A stretch of 64,000 bases of DNA from Haladaptatus sp. DYF46 (GCF_021083305.1 NZ_JAJFAY010000003.1:186001-250000), one strand, 5' to 3'; counted from the stretch's first letter, positions 1 through 9,140 are shown. Notes: generated from the sequence alone by a model not told the origin. Numbers and translations are program-made.

Positions 1-294
1 CGCAACCGCGGCATCGACCGCGTTGCCGTCGTTGGCGAGGACGTCCGCACCGACCCGCGTCGCTTGCGGATGAACCGTCGCGACCATTTCGTCGCCGGTA
101 GCCGTTGCGACGTTCCCCGACCCTTGCTTCACGCGACTCCCGTCGTCGGACGCCTCGCCGGCGCTCACGGAGGCGACGCTCGCGCCGACGGTCGCCATCG
201 ACCCTTTCAGGAACGTTCGCCGTTTGGTACTTCCGCCCTCTCCAGTCGGTGTCGTATCGGAGCGTCCCCGCTCCGCATCGTTTTCTCCATCCAT
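1..294 (-). CDS. ggt: Gamma-glutamyltransferase, N-terminal part (cut by window edge)
   Basis: Only the first 98 codons are inside the window; the gene continues past position 1. A twin-arginine leader is visible (KRRTFLKGS at residues 24-32, then an Ala/Val/Ser-rich stretch), so the enzyme is probably exported by the Tat pathway. Residues 74-98 (HPQATRVGADVL...GNAVDAAVA) match the opening of the gamma-glutamyltranspeptidase fold, which hydrolyses or transfers gamma-glutamyl groups. The catalytic Thr of the small subunit lies outside the window and cannot be checked. The ATG at 294 is chosen because it is the only frame giving both the Tat motif and the family motif. The call is from the N-terminus alone. 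Confidence 0.8.
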   Translation of the reverse strand, partial: MDGENDAERGRSDTTPTGEGGSTKRRTFLKGSMATVGASVASVSAGEASDDGSRVKQGSGNVATATGDEMVATVHPQATRVGADVLANDGNAVDAAVA

Positions 295-580
295 CCAATC
301 GCTATATGGATTTGAGTCAGATAAGTATATTTTATTAATTTAGATACTAAGAATTGAAGGTTAGAATGATGATTTAATATTTGGTTCGAGAACGGCCAAC
401 CCAATGTTAAACGTCTCCCACTTCCGTCGCGAAGGGTCGTGGTAGGCACTGTCTCTTCGCTGTTCGGGGAAGTAACTAATGAGTAGGAGCATTGAAATTA
501 TTATATTTAAAATCGCCATTATTATATTATGTACTATTATTTAGAATAATTATATGTATTGATACAACCTTCACGAATAT
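295..580. promoter_or_regulatory. AT-rich divergent promoter region between ggt and phoX-like gene
   Basis: Very AT-rich region between two divergent Tat-exported proteins. A TATA-like element, tatatgta at about 551-558, lies near -28 of the ATG at 581, which fits a leaderless transcript. On the other strand an AT-rich element around 321-331 sits about 30 bases before the ATG at 294. No open frame of note is seen. Confidence 0.5.
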
Positions 581-2668
581 ATGGGTAAAAAGGTCACCCG
601 CAGAGGGGTACTAGCCGCAACCGCATCGACAGCCTTCCTCAGCCACGCAGGAACGGGAACGATGACGGGAAATCCGGCGAGTCACGGTCACGAGGACGAG
701 GAAGAGGGGACCCTCCATCGATTCGCGACGAGCGCCGCCGGTGCGGAGGTGACGGGCCTGTACGTCACGGAGGAGGGGCAGTTCTTCTTCAACGTCCAAC
801 ACCCGAGCCGCGAGAACGACGACCCGTACAACGAGGGTACCATCGGGGCCGTCGTCGGGGTGAATATGAACGACCTCCCACGGGATTTTCCGAGCGTACA
901 ACCCTCGGAAAACGAGGAACAGGCGGGGGACGTTCGGTTGGCGCGGGGGAGCTACCAAGTCCTCGCACAGGGCGGCGAGGAAACCGACAGCGGCGAGTCG
1001 CTCGGCATCCCGACCACGCCGGACGGAACGCCGGTCGGCGACCTCGAAGGGTCGGAGTACTCCGAATACGGGTACTGGCCCGATTTCAACGGCTTCGTGC
1101 CGGACGACGAGATGGAGGATGAGGGCTATCTGTTCACCAACTTCGAAACCCAACCGGGGATGATAACCCGGCTTCACCTCCGTCAGCGCGGGAACAACGG
1201 CGGCTGGGAGGTCGTCGGCGTAGAAAACGTCGACAAACCCCTCCGCCGCGTCGAGGGGACGAACATCAACTGTTTCGGGAGCGTCAGCCCCGAGGGAATC
1301 CCGATGAGCGCGGAAGAACAGTACTCACACCCGGCCACTCGGTTCTGGAATCGGCCGAAACCGGCCACCATCAGCGACAGTCCCAGCATCTCTGAGGACG
1401 GAGTGCAGGGGAGCTTCGGCCTCAACGGCGTCGAGAAGCAGGCATTGTATCTCGGCGGAACACGGGACGGTGAGGAAGTCGAAGTACCCGAGAACGGAAC
1501 GGCGACGCTCATCTCCGACACGTACGCGAACCCGTACCGGTACGGCCACATCGTCGCGATGGGGAATCCGACCGCCGACGACGTGACCGACGTGGAGGCC
1601 ACGAAACTGACCACGTTCGGCCGCGCGGCACACGAAGTCGCGGTGGTCATGCCCGACCAGCGGACGGCGTACACCAGTTCCGACGGCACTGGGAAGTGTT
1701 TCTACAAGTTCGTCGCCGACGAGGACGTGGCCGGACGGGGTGACGTCACGGAGTACGGTTCGAAAGGGACGCTGTACGTCGCCAAGGCGAACCAACGAGG
1801 CAAACTGAACGGCAACCCCGCCGAAGTCGGTTTCGAACTCGACTGGATACCGCTCGGACACGCCGACCTCGACGAAATCGAATCGTGGATAGCCGAGTAC
1901 GATGGTGTCACGCAGGCGGACTACCTCGCGATTCGAGCGGAGGTCGATACGCTAGACGACGCGAGCCTCGCGGACATCGACGCTTACGTCGAGGAGAACG
2001 GGAATCCGTTCTACATCACGCCGGACGAAGTCGACGCGTGGGCCGCACAGTACGAGGACGGCGGAATCGGCTGTATCGACGAGGACCTCCGTCGCGTCCC
2101 GTTCCTCGAAACCCGACGGGCGGCCGCGGCCGTCGGTGCGACGGACGAGTTCCGCAAGATGGAGGGCCTCAACATCCGCACCGAAGCCGTTCCGGGTGAG
2201 GATTTCCTTTACATGGCGATTTCGGAGACGAGTAAGACGATGAACGACGTGAAGGGAGACATTCAACTTGCTGGCGACGAGTGGGGTGCGGTCTACCGCC
2301 TGCCGCTGGAAGCCGACTACGACGTTTCGCGGATGGAACCCGCGGTCGTCGGCGGGCCGAACGCGAACATCTGCGGCGGTTGTCCGTACGACGCGCGACC
2401 GGATTCGAAGAGCAGCGTCTGTCCCGATTGCGGGTACAACCCGACGGAGGAAGACGAGAACGGGACGAGCGGCGGCGGGATGAAGAAACTCGGCAAGGCC
2501 GCGTCCGACCTCGTGACCGGGGACGATTTCGAGGAGGAGAACGTCATCTCCAATCCGGACAACCTCGTGGTCATGCGGGACAAACGGGTCATCATCGGCG
2601 AGGATACGAGCAACGAAGGACACGAGAACGACAACATGATCTGGATTTACACGCCAGACGGCTGTTAG
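581..2668 (+). CDS. Tat-exported PhoX-like (DUF839) protein
   Basis: 695 residues. The N-terminus has a Tat motif (TRRGVLAAT, residues 6-14), so the protein is probably exported folded. The body matches the PhoX/DUF839 family, which includes Ca/Fe-dependent alkaline phosphatases: GHIVAMGNP and GRAAHEVAVVM blocks in the middle, DGTGKCFYKFVAD near residue 370, and a C-terminal NPDNLVVMRDKRVIIGED block that resembles the PhoX metal-site region. An insert with CGGCPYD and CPDCGYNP, spaced like a zinc ribbon, sits near residues 600-630 and is unusual for a phosphatase. Residues 425-510 form an acidic insert. The exact activity is inferred and it may not be a phosphatase. It appears monocistronic. 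Confidence 0.75.
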   Translation: MGKKVTRRGVLAATASTAFLSHAGTGTMTGNPASHGHEDEEEGTLHRFATSAAGAEVTGLYVTEEGQFFFNVQHPSRENDDPYNEGTIGAVVGVNMNDLPRDFPSVQPSENEEQAGDVRLARGSYQVLAQGGEETDSGESLGIPTTPDGTPVGDLEGSEYSEYGYWPDFNGFVPDDEMEDEGYLFTNFETQPGMITRLHLRQRGNNGGWEVVGVENVDKPLRRVEGTNINCFGSVSPEGIPMSAEEQYSHPATRFWNRPKPATISDSPSISEDGVQGSFGLNGVEKQALYLGGTRDGEEVEVPENGTATLISDTYANPYRYGHIVAMGNPTADDVTDVEATKLTTFGRAAHEVAVVMPDQRTAYTSSDGTGKCFYKFVADEDVAGRGDVTEYGSKGTLYVAKANQRGKLNGNPAEVGFELDWIPLGHADLDEIESWIAEYDGVTQADYLAIRAEVDTLDDASLADIDAYVEENGNPFYITPDEVDAWAAQYEDGGIGCIDEDLRRVPFLETRRAAAAVGATDEFRKMEGLNIRTEAVPGEDFLYMAISETSKTMNDVKGDIQLAGDEWGAVYRLPLEADYDVSRMEPAVVGGPNANICGGCPYDARPDSKSSVCPDCGYNPTEEDENGTSGGGMKKLGKAASDLVTGDDFEEENVISNPDNLVVMRDKRVIIGEDTSNEGHENDNMIWIYTPDGC

Positions 2669-2693
2669 CTTCGCGCACCTGAGCGTGCGAAGC
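2668..2693 (+). terminator. Hairpin after the PhoX-like gene
   Basis: Immediately after the stop codon, gcttcgc and gcgaagc arms pair around a short GC-rich centre (imperfect, with a small bulge). It may act as a transcript-end hairpin. The remaining bases to 2923 contain no convincing gene. Confidence 0.35.
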
Positions 2694-2923
2694 GACGGAT
2701 TCCTCTCGGCGGGTCGTTCGGTCGTCGTGGAAAAGGTGGCGGGGCGGGGTGAGTCGGGAGTGATGGCGCCAGACCCAGCGAATGCCTCATGAAGGGTATG
2801 TCGGAGGCTGCCTCGCCACAATACGTAGCTTCACCGGGCATGGTAAATGCTTTGTGGTGCAATTAGAAAATAAAACAATCACGTTCGAGAACAATAATCC
2901 GGTCGAAGCGCTTCATCGCTACG

Positions 2924-3247
2924 CTACTCATAGAACGTACTGATCTCGAAGAGCGTTTCGAGTTGGGTATCCCCGCGATAGCGTACGGCCTCGTCCTGGC
3001 GGTCGTACTCGACGATGTCGTAATCCGCGAGTTTCGGCAGGTGTTTGTGAAGCAGGTTGATTCGTGCCCGTCGCTTCGACTCTTCGTCCTCCCCGACCTG
3101 AAGAACCTCGACCAGGTCGGAGAGGGGGAAGGTGGATTTATCCGTTTCGTGGAGGTGAACGAGGACGAGGCGTCGTTGGCGGTCGGCCAACAGTTCGTGA
3201 ATCGTTTCGACGGAAAGTCGTCGATTATCGACGTTCGTAGATGACAT
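2924..3247 (-). CDS. Winged-helix DUF7344-type DNA-binding protein
   Basis: 107 residues. The pattern matches small haloarchaeal winged-helix proteins of the DUF7344 type: LSVETIHELLADRQRRLVLVHL as first helices, a middle segment with RARINLLHKHLPKLADYDIVEYD as recognition helix and wing, and an RYRGD strand near the C-terminus. Proteins of this kind are usually transcription regulators with no ligand domain. It lies downstream of the PAS-HTH regulator on the same strand, with about 90 bases between them, so the two may be co-transcribed. The target is unknown. Confidence 0.7.
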   Translation of the reverse strand: MSSTNVDNRRLSVETIHELLADRQRRLVLVHLHETDKSTFPLSDLVEVLQVGEDEESKRRARINLLHKHLPKLADYDIVEYDRQDEAVRYRGDTQLETLFEISTFYE

Positions 3248-3337
3248 TGAGCTAGTAAACCAGTTCTAGCCATAGAAACCCGATACCTTATCAATTAGGT
3301 ACTCGCTGGTGACCCGCTGCGAATGCGCACCCGCGAA

Positions 3338-5428
3338 TCAGGACGACCGCGACGTTTCCGTAAAGATCGCGGTGAAGAGTTTTCGATGGGCCGCTTGCAG
3401 GTGTTGATGGAACGTCGGTGGTGAGATACCAAGTGCTCCGGCCAACTCCTCGCCCGTACTCTTTCGCGGGGACTCGAAGTATCCACCGTGATACGCCATC
3501 TGTACGACTTCGCGTTGGCGGTCCGTCAACCGCTCTTGGAGTTGCTTGCGAAACTCCGTCGGAGAATCGATCGACCGCTCGAACTCGCGTTTCGCCGCGA
3601 GCCGGGCCTCCGGATACATGGTCTGCATGGCATCGACGAACGGCCGCACCTCGGTCATTGCGGGGACGCGGATGGCGAGGGAGCCTTCGCCGTTCGTGGT
3701 ACGACCCGAGTGGATGTGCGCTCCGAGTTCTATCAGTCGCTGTAGGGCGGGTTCGTCCCCTTTGAACAGGAATTCAAACCGACTGCTCTCGGTGTGCGTA
3801 CTGATGCACCTCGCCTGCTCGACTCTCGGAGAGCGGTTGGCACAGGTAAGCACGTCCTCGGAATCGACGTCGCTCGCAGTGACGTAGTAGAGAAGGCGCT
3901 CAGTCGAGGTCGGCACAACGGCATCGAGGGTTAGCTGGCAGTCGAGTTCGTCGGAAACGGTGAAGAAGAACGCGTCCGTTCCGGTGAAATCGAACTCGAG
4001 CTCGACGACCCGGTCCGTAAAGAGGAGCTGTTGCATCTTGATGGTGTAAATCGCGTAGCCGAGCGTCGCGCCGAGCTCGTCGAAGATTTTCCGTTCCCTA
4101 TCGCTGAGAAGCTTGGTTTGGGAGCCGTAGACGACGAGGACGCCGTACGTCGTTTCCCCGTAGCTGAGCGGCACACAAATGGCCAGGCGGTATCCCTGCG
4201 ATAAAGCTGCTCGACGGACCGACGTCGGAAATTCGGGATCCGTCTCGATGTCGTTGACGACCTGAATGTCCCCGGTTTCGAGCGCCTGCGCCGCTGCACC
4301 TCGTTCCGTGTCCTCCGAGTCCGCGTCGCGAATCGCGTCGAGATACGACGCTTCGACGTTGGAAGCGTTCCGAATGGTGATTCCGTCCGTTGCTGGTTCG
4401 AGGTCGCTGATGAGGGCCGCCCGATACAGGTCGGAGTTTGCGATGGATTCGCAAGCCAGCGTTTCGATTTCGCTTTGGGTCGTGGCCTCGACTACGGATT
4501 TGTTGACCTGTCTGAGGACGGCGTTGATCTTGGAGATCGTCTGGAGGATTTCGCGTTGGCGTTCGAGCGCGGACTGACGTCGCTTCTGGCGTGTCGTGTC
4601 CTCCGCGATCCCGACGAATCGATGGAGATCACCGGTCTCGTCGTAAACGGGAAAACTGGTGTCCGCAATCCAGCGAACCGTCCCGTCGGGCTGGACGATC
4701 CTATACTCCGCGGTGTACTCGCTCTGGAGCGTACCCGCCTTCGAATCGCGCATCATTTGGAGAAGCACCTGCTCGGCCCGGGCGCGATCATCGGGATGGA
4801 TGACTTCGATATACGTTTCCAAGTCTTCGTAGAGCGATTCCCGTGACTGTCCCCACACGTCTTCGTAGGCCGGATTCACGTACAGTATTGTGGAGAGGTC
4901 GGCGTCCGACATCCAGAGGACGCTATCGATGTGTTCAGCGATCTGTCTGAAACGCGCTTCGCCGTCCCGGCGTCGCTTCCGGCGTTCCTCCCGTTCGGTA
5001 AGATCCCGAACGATTCCCGTGAAAAATCGCTCGCCTCCGTAGTCCTGTTCGGTAAACGAGAACCGAAGGGGAAACCGTTTCCCGTTTGCGGTACGCCCGA
5101 CCCACTCGAACGTCGTCCGGTGGATCGATTCCGACACCTGCGCCGCTTCGTGAATCGCCTCCTCGAACGCATCGACACAGAATCGGTCGTCCCTCGGCGG
5201 GAAGAGCATGCGCATTCGAGAACCGGTTAGCTCCGCGACGTCGTACCCGAAGAGTTCTTCAGCCGCTCGATTTGCGAAGCGTATCCGTCCCGACGTATCG
5301 AGCGTGAGAACAGGTTCACATGCCTCCACTATCAACGTTCGAAAGAACGCCGATTCCGCGTCCCCATCGATGAGCGAACTCCGATCGGAATGTATCCCGT
5401 CCGTATCGGACTCATCCGAGTGAGCCAT
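3338..5428 (-). CDS. PAS-PAS-GAF sensor with bacterio-opsin-activator (HTH10) output
   Basis: About 696 residues from the ATG at 5428 (MAHSDESD...). Upstream in-frame starts, including 5479, would add up to 17 residues unlike the acidic body. Order seen: PAS 1 (FANRAAEELFGYDVAEL), PAS 2 (YVNPAYEDVWGQSRESLYED), GAF (about residues 310-470, with YRLAICVPLSYGETTYGVLVVYG), a Bat-associated domain (VELEFDFTGTDAFFF...), then the C-terminal HTH10 (LTDRQREVVQMAYHGGYFESPR... SPPTFHQHLQAAHRKLF). Such proteins sense redox, light or small ligands and act directly on DNA rather than through a phosphorelay; no kinase domain is visible. Ligand and targets cannot be told from sequence. Confidence 0.8.
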   Translation of the reverse strand: MAHSDESDTDGIHSDRSSLIDGDAESAFFRTLIVEACEPVLTLDTSGRIRFANRAAEELFGYDVAELTGSRMRMLFPPRDDRFCVDAFEEAIHEAAQVSESIHRTTFEWVGRTANGKRFPLRFSFTEQDYGGERFFTGIVRDLTEREERRKRRRDGEARFRQIAEHIDSVLWMSDADLSTILYVNPAYEDVWGQSRESLYEDLETYIEVIHPDDRARAEQVLLQMMRDSKAGTLQSEYTAEYRIVQPDGTVRWIADTSFPVYDETGDLHRFVGIAEDTTRQKRRQSALERQREILQTISKINAVLRQVNKSVVEATTQSEIETLACESIANSDLYRAALISDLEPATDGITIRNASNVEASYLDAIRDADSEDTERGAAAQALETGDIQVVNDIETDPEFPTSVRRAALSQGYRLAICVPLSYGETTYGVLVVYGSQTKLLSDRERKIFDELGATLGYAIYTIKMQQLLFTDRVVELEFDFTGTDAFFFTVSDELDCQLTLDAVVPTSTERLLYYVTASDVDSEDVLTCANRSPRVEQARCISTHTESSRFEFLFKGDEPALQRLIELGAHIHSGRTTNGEGSLAIRVPAMTEVRPFVDAMQTMYPEARLAAKREFERSIDSPTEFRKQLQERLTDRQREVVQMAYHGGYFESPRKSTGEELAGALGISPPTFHQHLQAAHRKLFTAIFTETSRSS

Positions 5429-5542
5429 TACGTGGTGCAATGTGTATCCAGTACCCATAACCGTTTGTCTTGGTATCACATAGCGATCCGTTAATCGTTG
5501 CCGAGAAGAGGTACGGAAAGCACGTTTCGCGCGTACTCGTAA

Positions 5543-5962
5543 CTAAAGCTGCATCGCGGTCGCCGACGCGACTTGGATTTCGAGCAGCGTGTTCGGCGGG
5601 TCGTCGGTGAGCGATTGGCGATAGTATTCCGGCCACGCTTCCTCATCGGGACCCAGATATTTCGCGAATATCTCGCGTGCCGCTTCGTTGATTCGTTCGG
5701 ACTCCTCGTGTATCGTCGCACTTCCCAGCAGGGAGACCATCCACTCCGCATCCCCGTCGGAGTTCTTCTCGATCGAAATCGCAACTCGAGGGTTCTCCTC
5801 GATGTTCGCCAGCTTCTTCCCTCCGGTAAGGACGAAGAGTTCTCCATCGTCGTAGGCATACCAGACGGGGGCAACGTGTGGTCGGTCGTCGACCGAGGTT
5901 GCGAGGTGGGCCATGAGCTTCGCATCTCCGATGAGTTCTTCCGCGTCGGATGAAATGCTCAT
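5543..5962 (-). CDS. Pyridoxamine 5'-phosphate oxidase-like flavin/F420-binding protein
   Basis: 139 residues from the ATG at 5962 (MSISSDAEEL); a GTG six bases upstream is an alternative. RPHVAPVWYAYDDGELFVLTGG followed by KLANIEENPRVAISIEK is the typical split-barrel pattern of the PNPOx-like superfamily, which binds FMN or F420 and covers oxidases, reductases and haem-degrading relatives. The C-terminal part has AKYLGPDEEAWPEYYR. Nothing points to true vitamin B6 oxidase activity. It is a single gene with no operon partners; cofactor and substrate are unknown. Confidence 0.7.
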   Translation of the reverse strand: MSISSDAEELIGDAKLMAHLATSVDDRPHVAPVWYAYDDGELFVLTGGKKLANIEENPRVAISIEKNSDGDAEWMVSLLGSATIHEESERINEAAREIFAKYLGPDEEAWPEYYRQSLTDDPPNTLLEIQVASATAMQL

Positions 5963-6282
5963 ATCCACCCTTCGCGCTCCATCGTCAAAGCTTGATAGCC
6001 GAACACCGCTAGTAGAGTCGAGTGTACGTATCGACGTCCCAGTCGGTTACGGCGCTCATCGCGTCGTCCCACGTCGCTCGTTTCACCGCAACGTACGTTC
6101 GATGAAGCTCGCTCCCCATCGTTCCGCGGACGGACGACCGGTTCAACGATCGTTTTCCCGCCGTCGGAATTGATAGCGGGTTAGAACGTTCTCGAAGCGA
6201 AAACGTCGACGTTCACCGAGTTGCAAAGCGGGAAAAGAACGGAGACCAGAGAATTAATCTGCCCTCGATTATGAGTGGGCGT
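5963..6282. other. Intergenic region with promoter for the RHH gene
   Basis: About 320 bases between divergent genes. The only element seen is a TATA-like gaattaatc at about 6251-6259, roughly 28 bases before the ATG at 6283. No RNA or repeat was recognised. Confidence 0.4.
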
Positions 6283-6513
6283 ATGGTTACATTCGAGGTA
6301 GACCTCCCCGACCGTATCGACTCCGATATCGATCGCTTCGTCGACCAAGGTGATTTCCTGAATCGAGAACAGGCGATCGAAGAACTCCTCACGCTCGGTG
6401 TGTCGGCTCACGCGCCCACCGGCGAGGGCGAAGAGGAGATGGGCGAGAACCTCTTTACACAAGCCGTCAACGACCAGCAGGACCCGGCCAGCTATCAAGA
6501 TGACCCGCTATAG
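6283..6513 (+). CDS. Small ribbon-helix-helix (CopG-like) protein
   Basis: 76 residues from the ATG at 6283 (MVTFEVDLPDRI). The earlier in-frame ATG at 6271 is less likely because the TATA-like element is spaced for 6283. The beta-strand TFEVDLPDRI followed by two helices (DSDIDRFVDQGDFLNREQAIEELLTLG) is the ribbon-helix-helix layout of dimeric DNA-binding proteins such as CopG. The acidic tail (GEGEEEMGENL...) is haloarchaeal in style. No toxin partner is adjacent, so a plain regulator is more likely than an antitoxin. Confidence 0.7.
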   Translation: MVTFEVDLPDRIDSDIDRFVDQGDFLNREQAIEELLTLGVSAHAPTGEGEEEMGENLFTQAVNDQQDPASYQDDPL

Positions 6514-6899
6514 GGATACGGAGTGAGCGCGCGATATCCGATCGTTTGGGCGATTGACGGAAGGCGCTCGATGGCTTCGCAGTAGTGACTGCTCCGGTCC
6601 GGACGGAGTTTACGATACGAACGGTAGACGAGCCGCGAGCGTTCCCGCACCCCATATTTGGGCACGGAAACGGTCGTTCTTCGGTGATGGAAATTTTACG
6701 GATCGCCGCCCCCGGCGATCCGCCCTTGGTCACTCGCGATTGTGAGGGTATGGAGCAGAATTCCGACTCGTGCCGACTCAAGGGCGCGAATCTCCTATCG
6801 AATTGTGCAGAACGGGGAACGTAATCACCGTCGGCTATCAGTGCGTCTCGAACGCTCGCGACCATTTTTACCCCCGCTCCGCGAACAGAGTACCGAATT
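6514..6899. other. Gene-poor stretch before the kinase remnant
   Basis: No frame in this stretch resembles a known protein, although several short frames are open on both strands. The one clear structure is the perfect hairpin at 6699-6722, listed separately. Confidence 0.4.
6699..6722. terminator. Perfect 10-bp hairpin
   Basis: The arms cggatcgccg (6699-6708) and cggcgatccg (6713-6722) are perfect inverted repeats around cccc. It sits about 190 bases after the ribbon-helix-helix gene. It could be a transcript end or the scar of a mobile element; there is no T-run directly after it on the plus strand. Confidence 0.35.
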
Positions 6900-7170
6900 G
6901 ATGTAGGTTCACGCGTCGGAAGCGGACAAACCGCTGCTGTATATGCTCTCGATGCTCGGCGAGTAGTAAAACGATTCAGAGACCGGGTGACTCGGGAGGT
7001 TGCTAAACGCGAAGTCAGGAACGCTCGGGCCGCTGTCGATGCCGGCCTTCCTACCCCGGACATTTACGAACAGACCTATTGAGCGGAATTCGGCTATCAT
7101 CTATGAACGGATTCGAGGCGAGACGATGCGTTCACATCTCCGGGTGGGTAAGGGTGAGCGCGGCCGATGA
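6900..7170 (+). pseudogene. Frameshifted, truncated aminoglycoside-phosphotransferase-like kinase remnant
   Basis: From 6903 the plus strand reads VGSRVGSGQTAAVYALDARR and then VVKRFRDRVTREVAKREVR...AGLPTPDIYEQTY before a TGA at 7080. This is the N-lobe of the APH/choline-kinase fold: a glycine-rich loop, the VVK lysine, and the A(G)LPTP hinge. The +1 frame continues at 7078 with IERNSAIIYERIRGETMRSHLR, which is the next conserved block (YERIxGxTM), and stops at 7168. No in-frame ATG or GTG precedes 6903. One frameshift, a missing start and loss of the whole C-lobe with its catalytic HGD and DxD mark a dead gene. Confidence 0.65.
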
Positions 7171-7485
7171 ACAGGGCTCCAATCGGGTCGCCTTCTTTTT
7201 CATAGATTTGGTGAGTAGCGTTTGTGCATCGATTAGTTCGGGATACCGGGAGGCATCCACTTCCGCTTAGTCATGTAATTGGAAGTGGTTTGATTATCCT
7301 CTCGTTGGTCGGGATTGCATAGTAGAGCCACCCGAACCGCTTGAAACGTCGTTTTGAGACATTTATAAACTCCATTGTGCGATATCAAATTGGTGTACGA
7401 GAAGATGAGACTACAGCAGGTATAGAGGGGCCAGAACGCACAATTTCAGCCAATCCATCCTTCTGCAAGCGCTTCAAACTGACTC
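7171..7485. other. AT-rich stretch after the kinase remnant
   Basis: No gene recognised. Base composition shifts here to lower GC and stays low to about 10.3 kb. A 68-codon open frame at 7341-7547 shows no family features and overlaps the end of the flavoprotein gene, so it is not called. Confidence 0.3.
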
Positions 7486-8709
7486 TCAGTATAGTTCTCG
7501 CCAGTATTTCCAGAGGAAAGCTAAGTCACGAGGATATAACAGTTTGACAATTTCACGCCTATTGCCATTATTAATCTCTGAGAGCGTGTTGCGATTGAGC
7601 TTATTTAGATCCTGCATGAGTCGGTCGTACCGTCCATTTGGTGCAAGATACAGCAGCCTCGTCATCATAAGGCGACGACTCTGACGAGGCGCAACCTGCT
7701 CATTCCAGAGGTCATCATACACCGCCATCTCGCTGGCAGATGTGTCTATTCTCCCAGTAAGACAACGATCGGCTGTCATCGCGGCCGCACGGGCTGACTT
7801 CATACATTTGTAGACACCCTCTCCCCACACTGGATCGACTGAGGGAACGGTATCACCAATCGCCATGAACGAATCAGTGCTCATCGAACTCGGATGTTGA
7901 ACATGCGCAGAACCGCGAACCTGATTATCCGCAATTCGTCCGGCGTTCTTCAAGCGCGGATCAGTGTCAAGCCAGTGTTCAAGGTAACCGTCAACTGTCC
8001 GACTTTGGGTAGCATGCTTTTGGTAGCGTTCGTTTTGGAGATAGCAAACACCAACTTTTGCCGTATCCCCACCAGTGTGAAAGATCCATGAATAGCCGCC
8101 AGGAGCATACTCATGATCCAGCCGTAACATCATCGCATCAGTGAGATCTGCGAAATCAGGGTGAGTGAGATCAACGCCCTCAAACAAGTACTCGATGCCA
8201 ATCGCGTGGTTCGCTCGCTCAAGATTGACTACACCCAAGTCTTTAGCCAATGGCGCTGCCGGCCCCGTAGCATCAATGACGAGATCGCCGTACACTTCCT
8301 TGTCAGAATTATACCGCACACCGACAACATCCCCGTCTTCGACGATCGGATCACGGACACGGGCATCAAAGAGATACTCAGCGCCCTTTTCGCGGCCATC
8401 CTCGACGAGAAACGTCTTGAACTCGGCAAATTCCAAGACAAACCCCGGCTGATTTTGGATGAAGTGCTCGTTAGGAGACTCAATAACCACTGAATCGGTC
8501 GCATGCATGACTACATCATCCGGGATACCGAAGGAGGTCATCATCGACGCGAACGTTCCACCGGTGGACTTGTTGCTCTGGGCTGGGAACTCTTCTTCTA
8601 CCTCGGTTTCCAAGACAACTACATCGTATCCACGTTCAGCGAGATCTCGTGCACATTGTGCTCCCGCTGGACCTGCGCCAGCGATTACTACGTCGTAATG
8701 ATTGTGCAT
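7486..8709 (-). CDS. Geranylgeranyl-reductase-family FAD oxidoreductase
   Basis: 407 residues. The N-terminal YDVVIAGAGPAGAQCARDLAERG is the Rossmann FAD-binding motif. DGREKGAEYLFDARV, VIDATGPAAPLA, GGYSWIFHTG (the YxWxF signature of the geranylgeranyl reductase family) and FMAIGDTVPSVDPVWGEGVYKCMKSA (second FAD contact) follow in order. In archaea such enzymes saturate isoprenoid chains of lipids or quinones, but the family also has halogenase-like and unknown members. The gene uses more A/T-ending codons than most of the window and sits in the AT-richer block, which suggests acquisition. The substrate is not predictable. Confidence 0.75.
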   Translation of the reverse strand: MHNHYDVVIAGAGPAGAQCARDLAERGYDVVVLETEVEEEFPAQSNKSTGGTFASMMTSFGIPDDVVMHATDSVVIESPNEHFIQNQPGFVLEFAEFKTFLVEDGREKGAEYLFDARVRDPIVEDGDVVGVRYNSDKEVYGDLVIDATGPAAPLAKDLGVVNLERANHAIGIEYLFEGVDLTHPDFADLTDAMMLRLDHEYAPGGYSWIFHTGGDTAKVGVCYLQNERYQKHATQSRTVDGYLEHWLDTDPRLKNAGRIADNQVRGSAHVQHPSSMSTDSFMAIGDTVPSVDPVWGEGVYKCMKSARAAAMTADRCLTGRIDTSASEMAVYDDLWNEQVAPRQSRRLMMTRLLYLAPNGRYDRLMQDLNKLNRNTLSEINNGNRREIVKLLYPRDLAFLWKYWRELY

Positions 8710-8807
8710 CCCTGATACATAAATGACGAAATGAAGATGAAAAGATATTGAAACACAGTGCCACTTTCGGGTTGTTTTCCACTCGGACTAGTACTCCGGT
8801 TAGACCA

Positions 8808-9140
8808 TTAGTGAGCAGACATTTGTGAGACGACATTAACGCAGTACACACCACCGATGATGAGGAGAATTCCGATAACCCCTGCTATATCTATTGGCTC
8901 ATCGAAAAGAACAATACCAATCGTTGCGACACCAACGACCCCCAATGCTGCCCATGTCCCATAGACGACACCGATCGGTAGCTCTTCAAGGGTCAGAGAT
9001 ACAAGATAGAAAGCGATTCCATATCCGACGACGACACCAAGACTGGGAACTGGTTGGGAAAATCCATCTGAAAGTTTGAGGGCAGTCGTTCCGAGAAGTT
9101 CGGAGAGTATTGCACCAGCAAGCAGCACGTACGGATTCAT
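8808..9140 (-). CDS. Small multidrug resistance (SMR/EmrE-like) efflux protein
   Basis: 110 residues with four membrane segments, the standard SMR size. LLAGAILSELLGTTALKLSDGF holds the essential membrane Glu (ILSE) that couples proton and cationic drug exchange. GVVYGTWAALGVVGVATIGIVLF is the typical TM3 to TM4 region. SMR proteins work as antiparallel dimers and can also move guanidinium or quaternary amines. It is divergent from a TrmB regulator 83 bases away, which may control it. The codon use matches the AT-richer island. Confidence 0.8.
   Translation of the reverse strand: MNPYVLLAGAILSELLGTTALKLSDGFSQPVPSLGVVVGYGIAFYLVSLTLEELPIGVVYGTWAALGVVGVATIGIVLFDEPIDIAGVIGILLIIGGVYCVNVVSQMSAH

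Noticed and set aside
6467..7063. 198-codon minus-strand frame across the gene-poor stretch
   Set aside because: Opposite strand to the kinase remnant, Arg/Ser-rich and motif-free.
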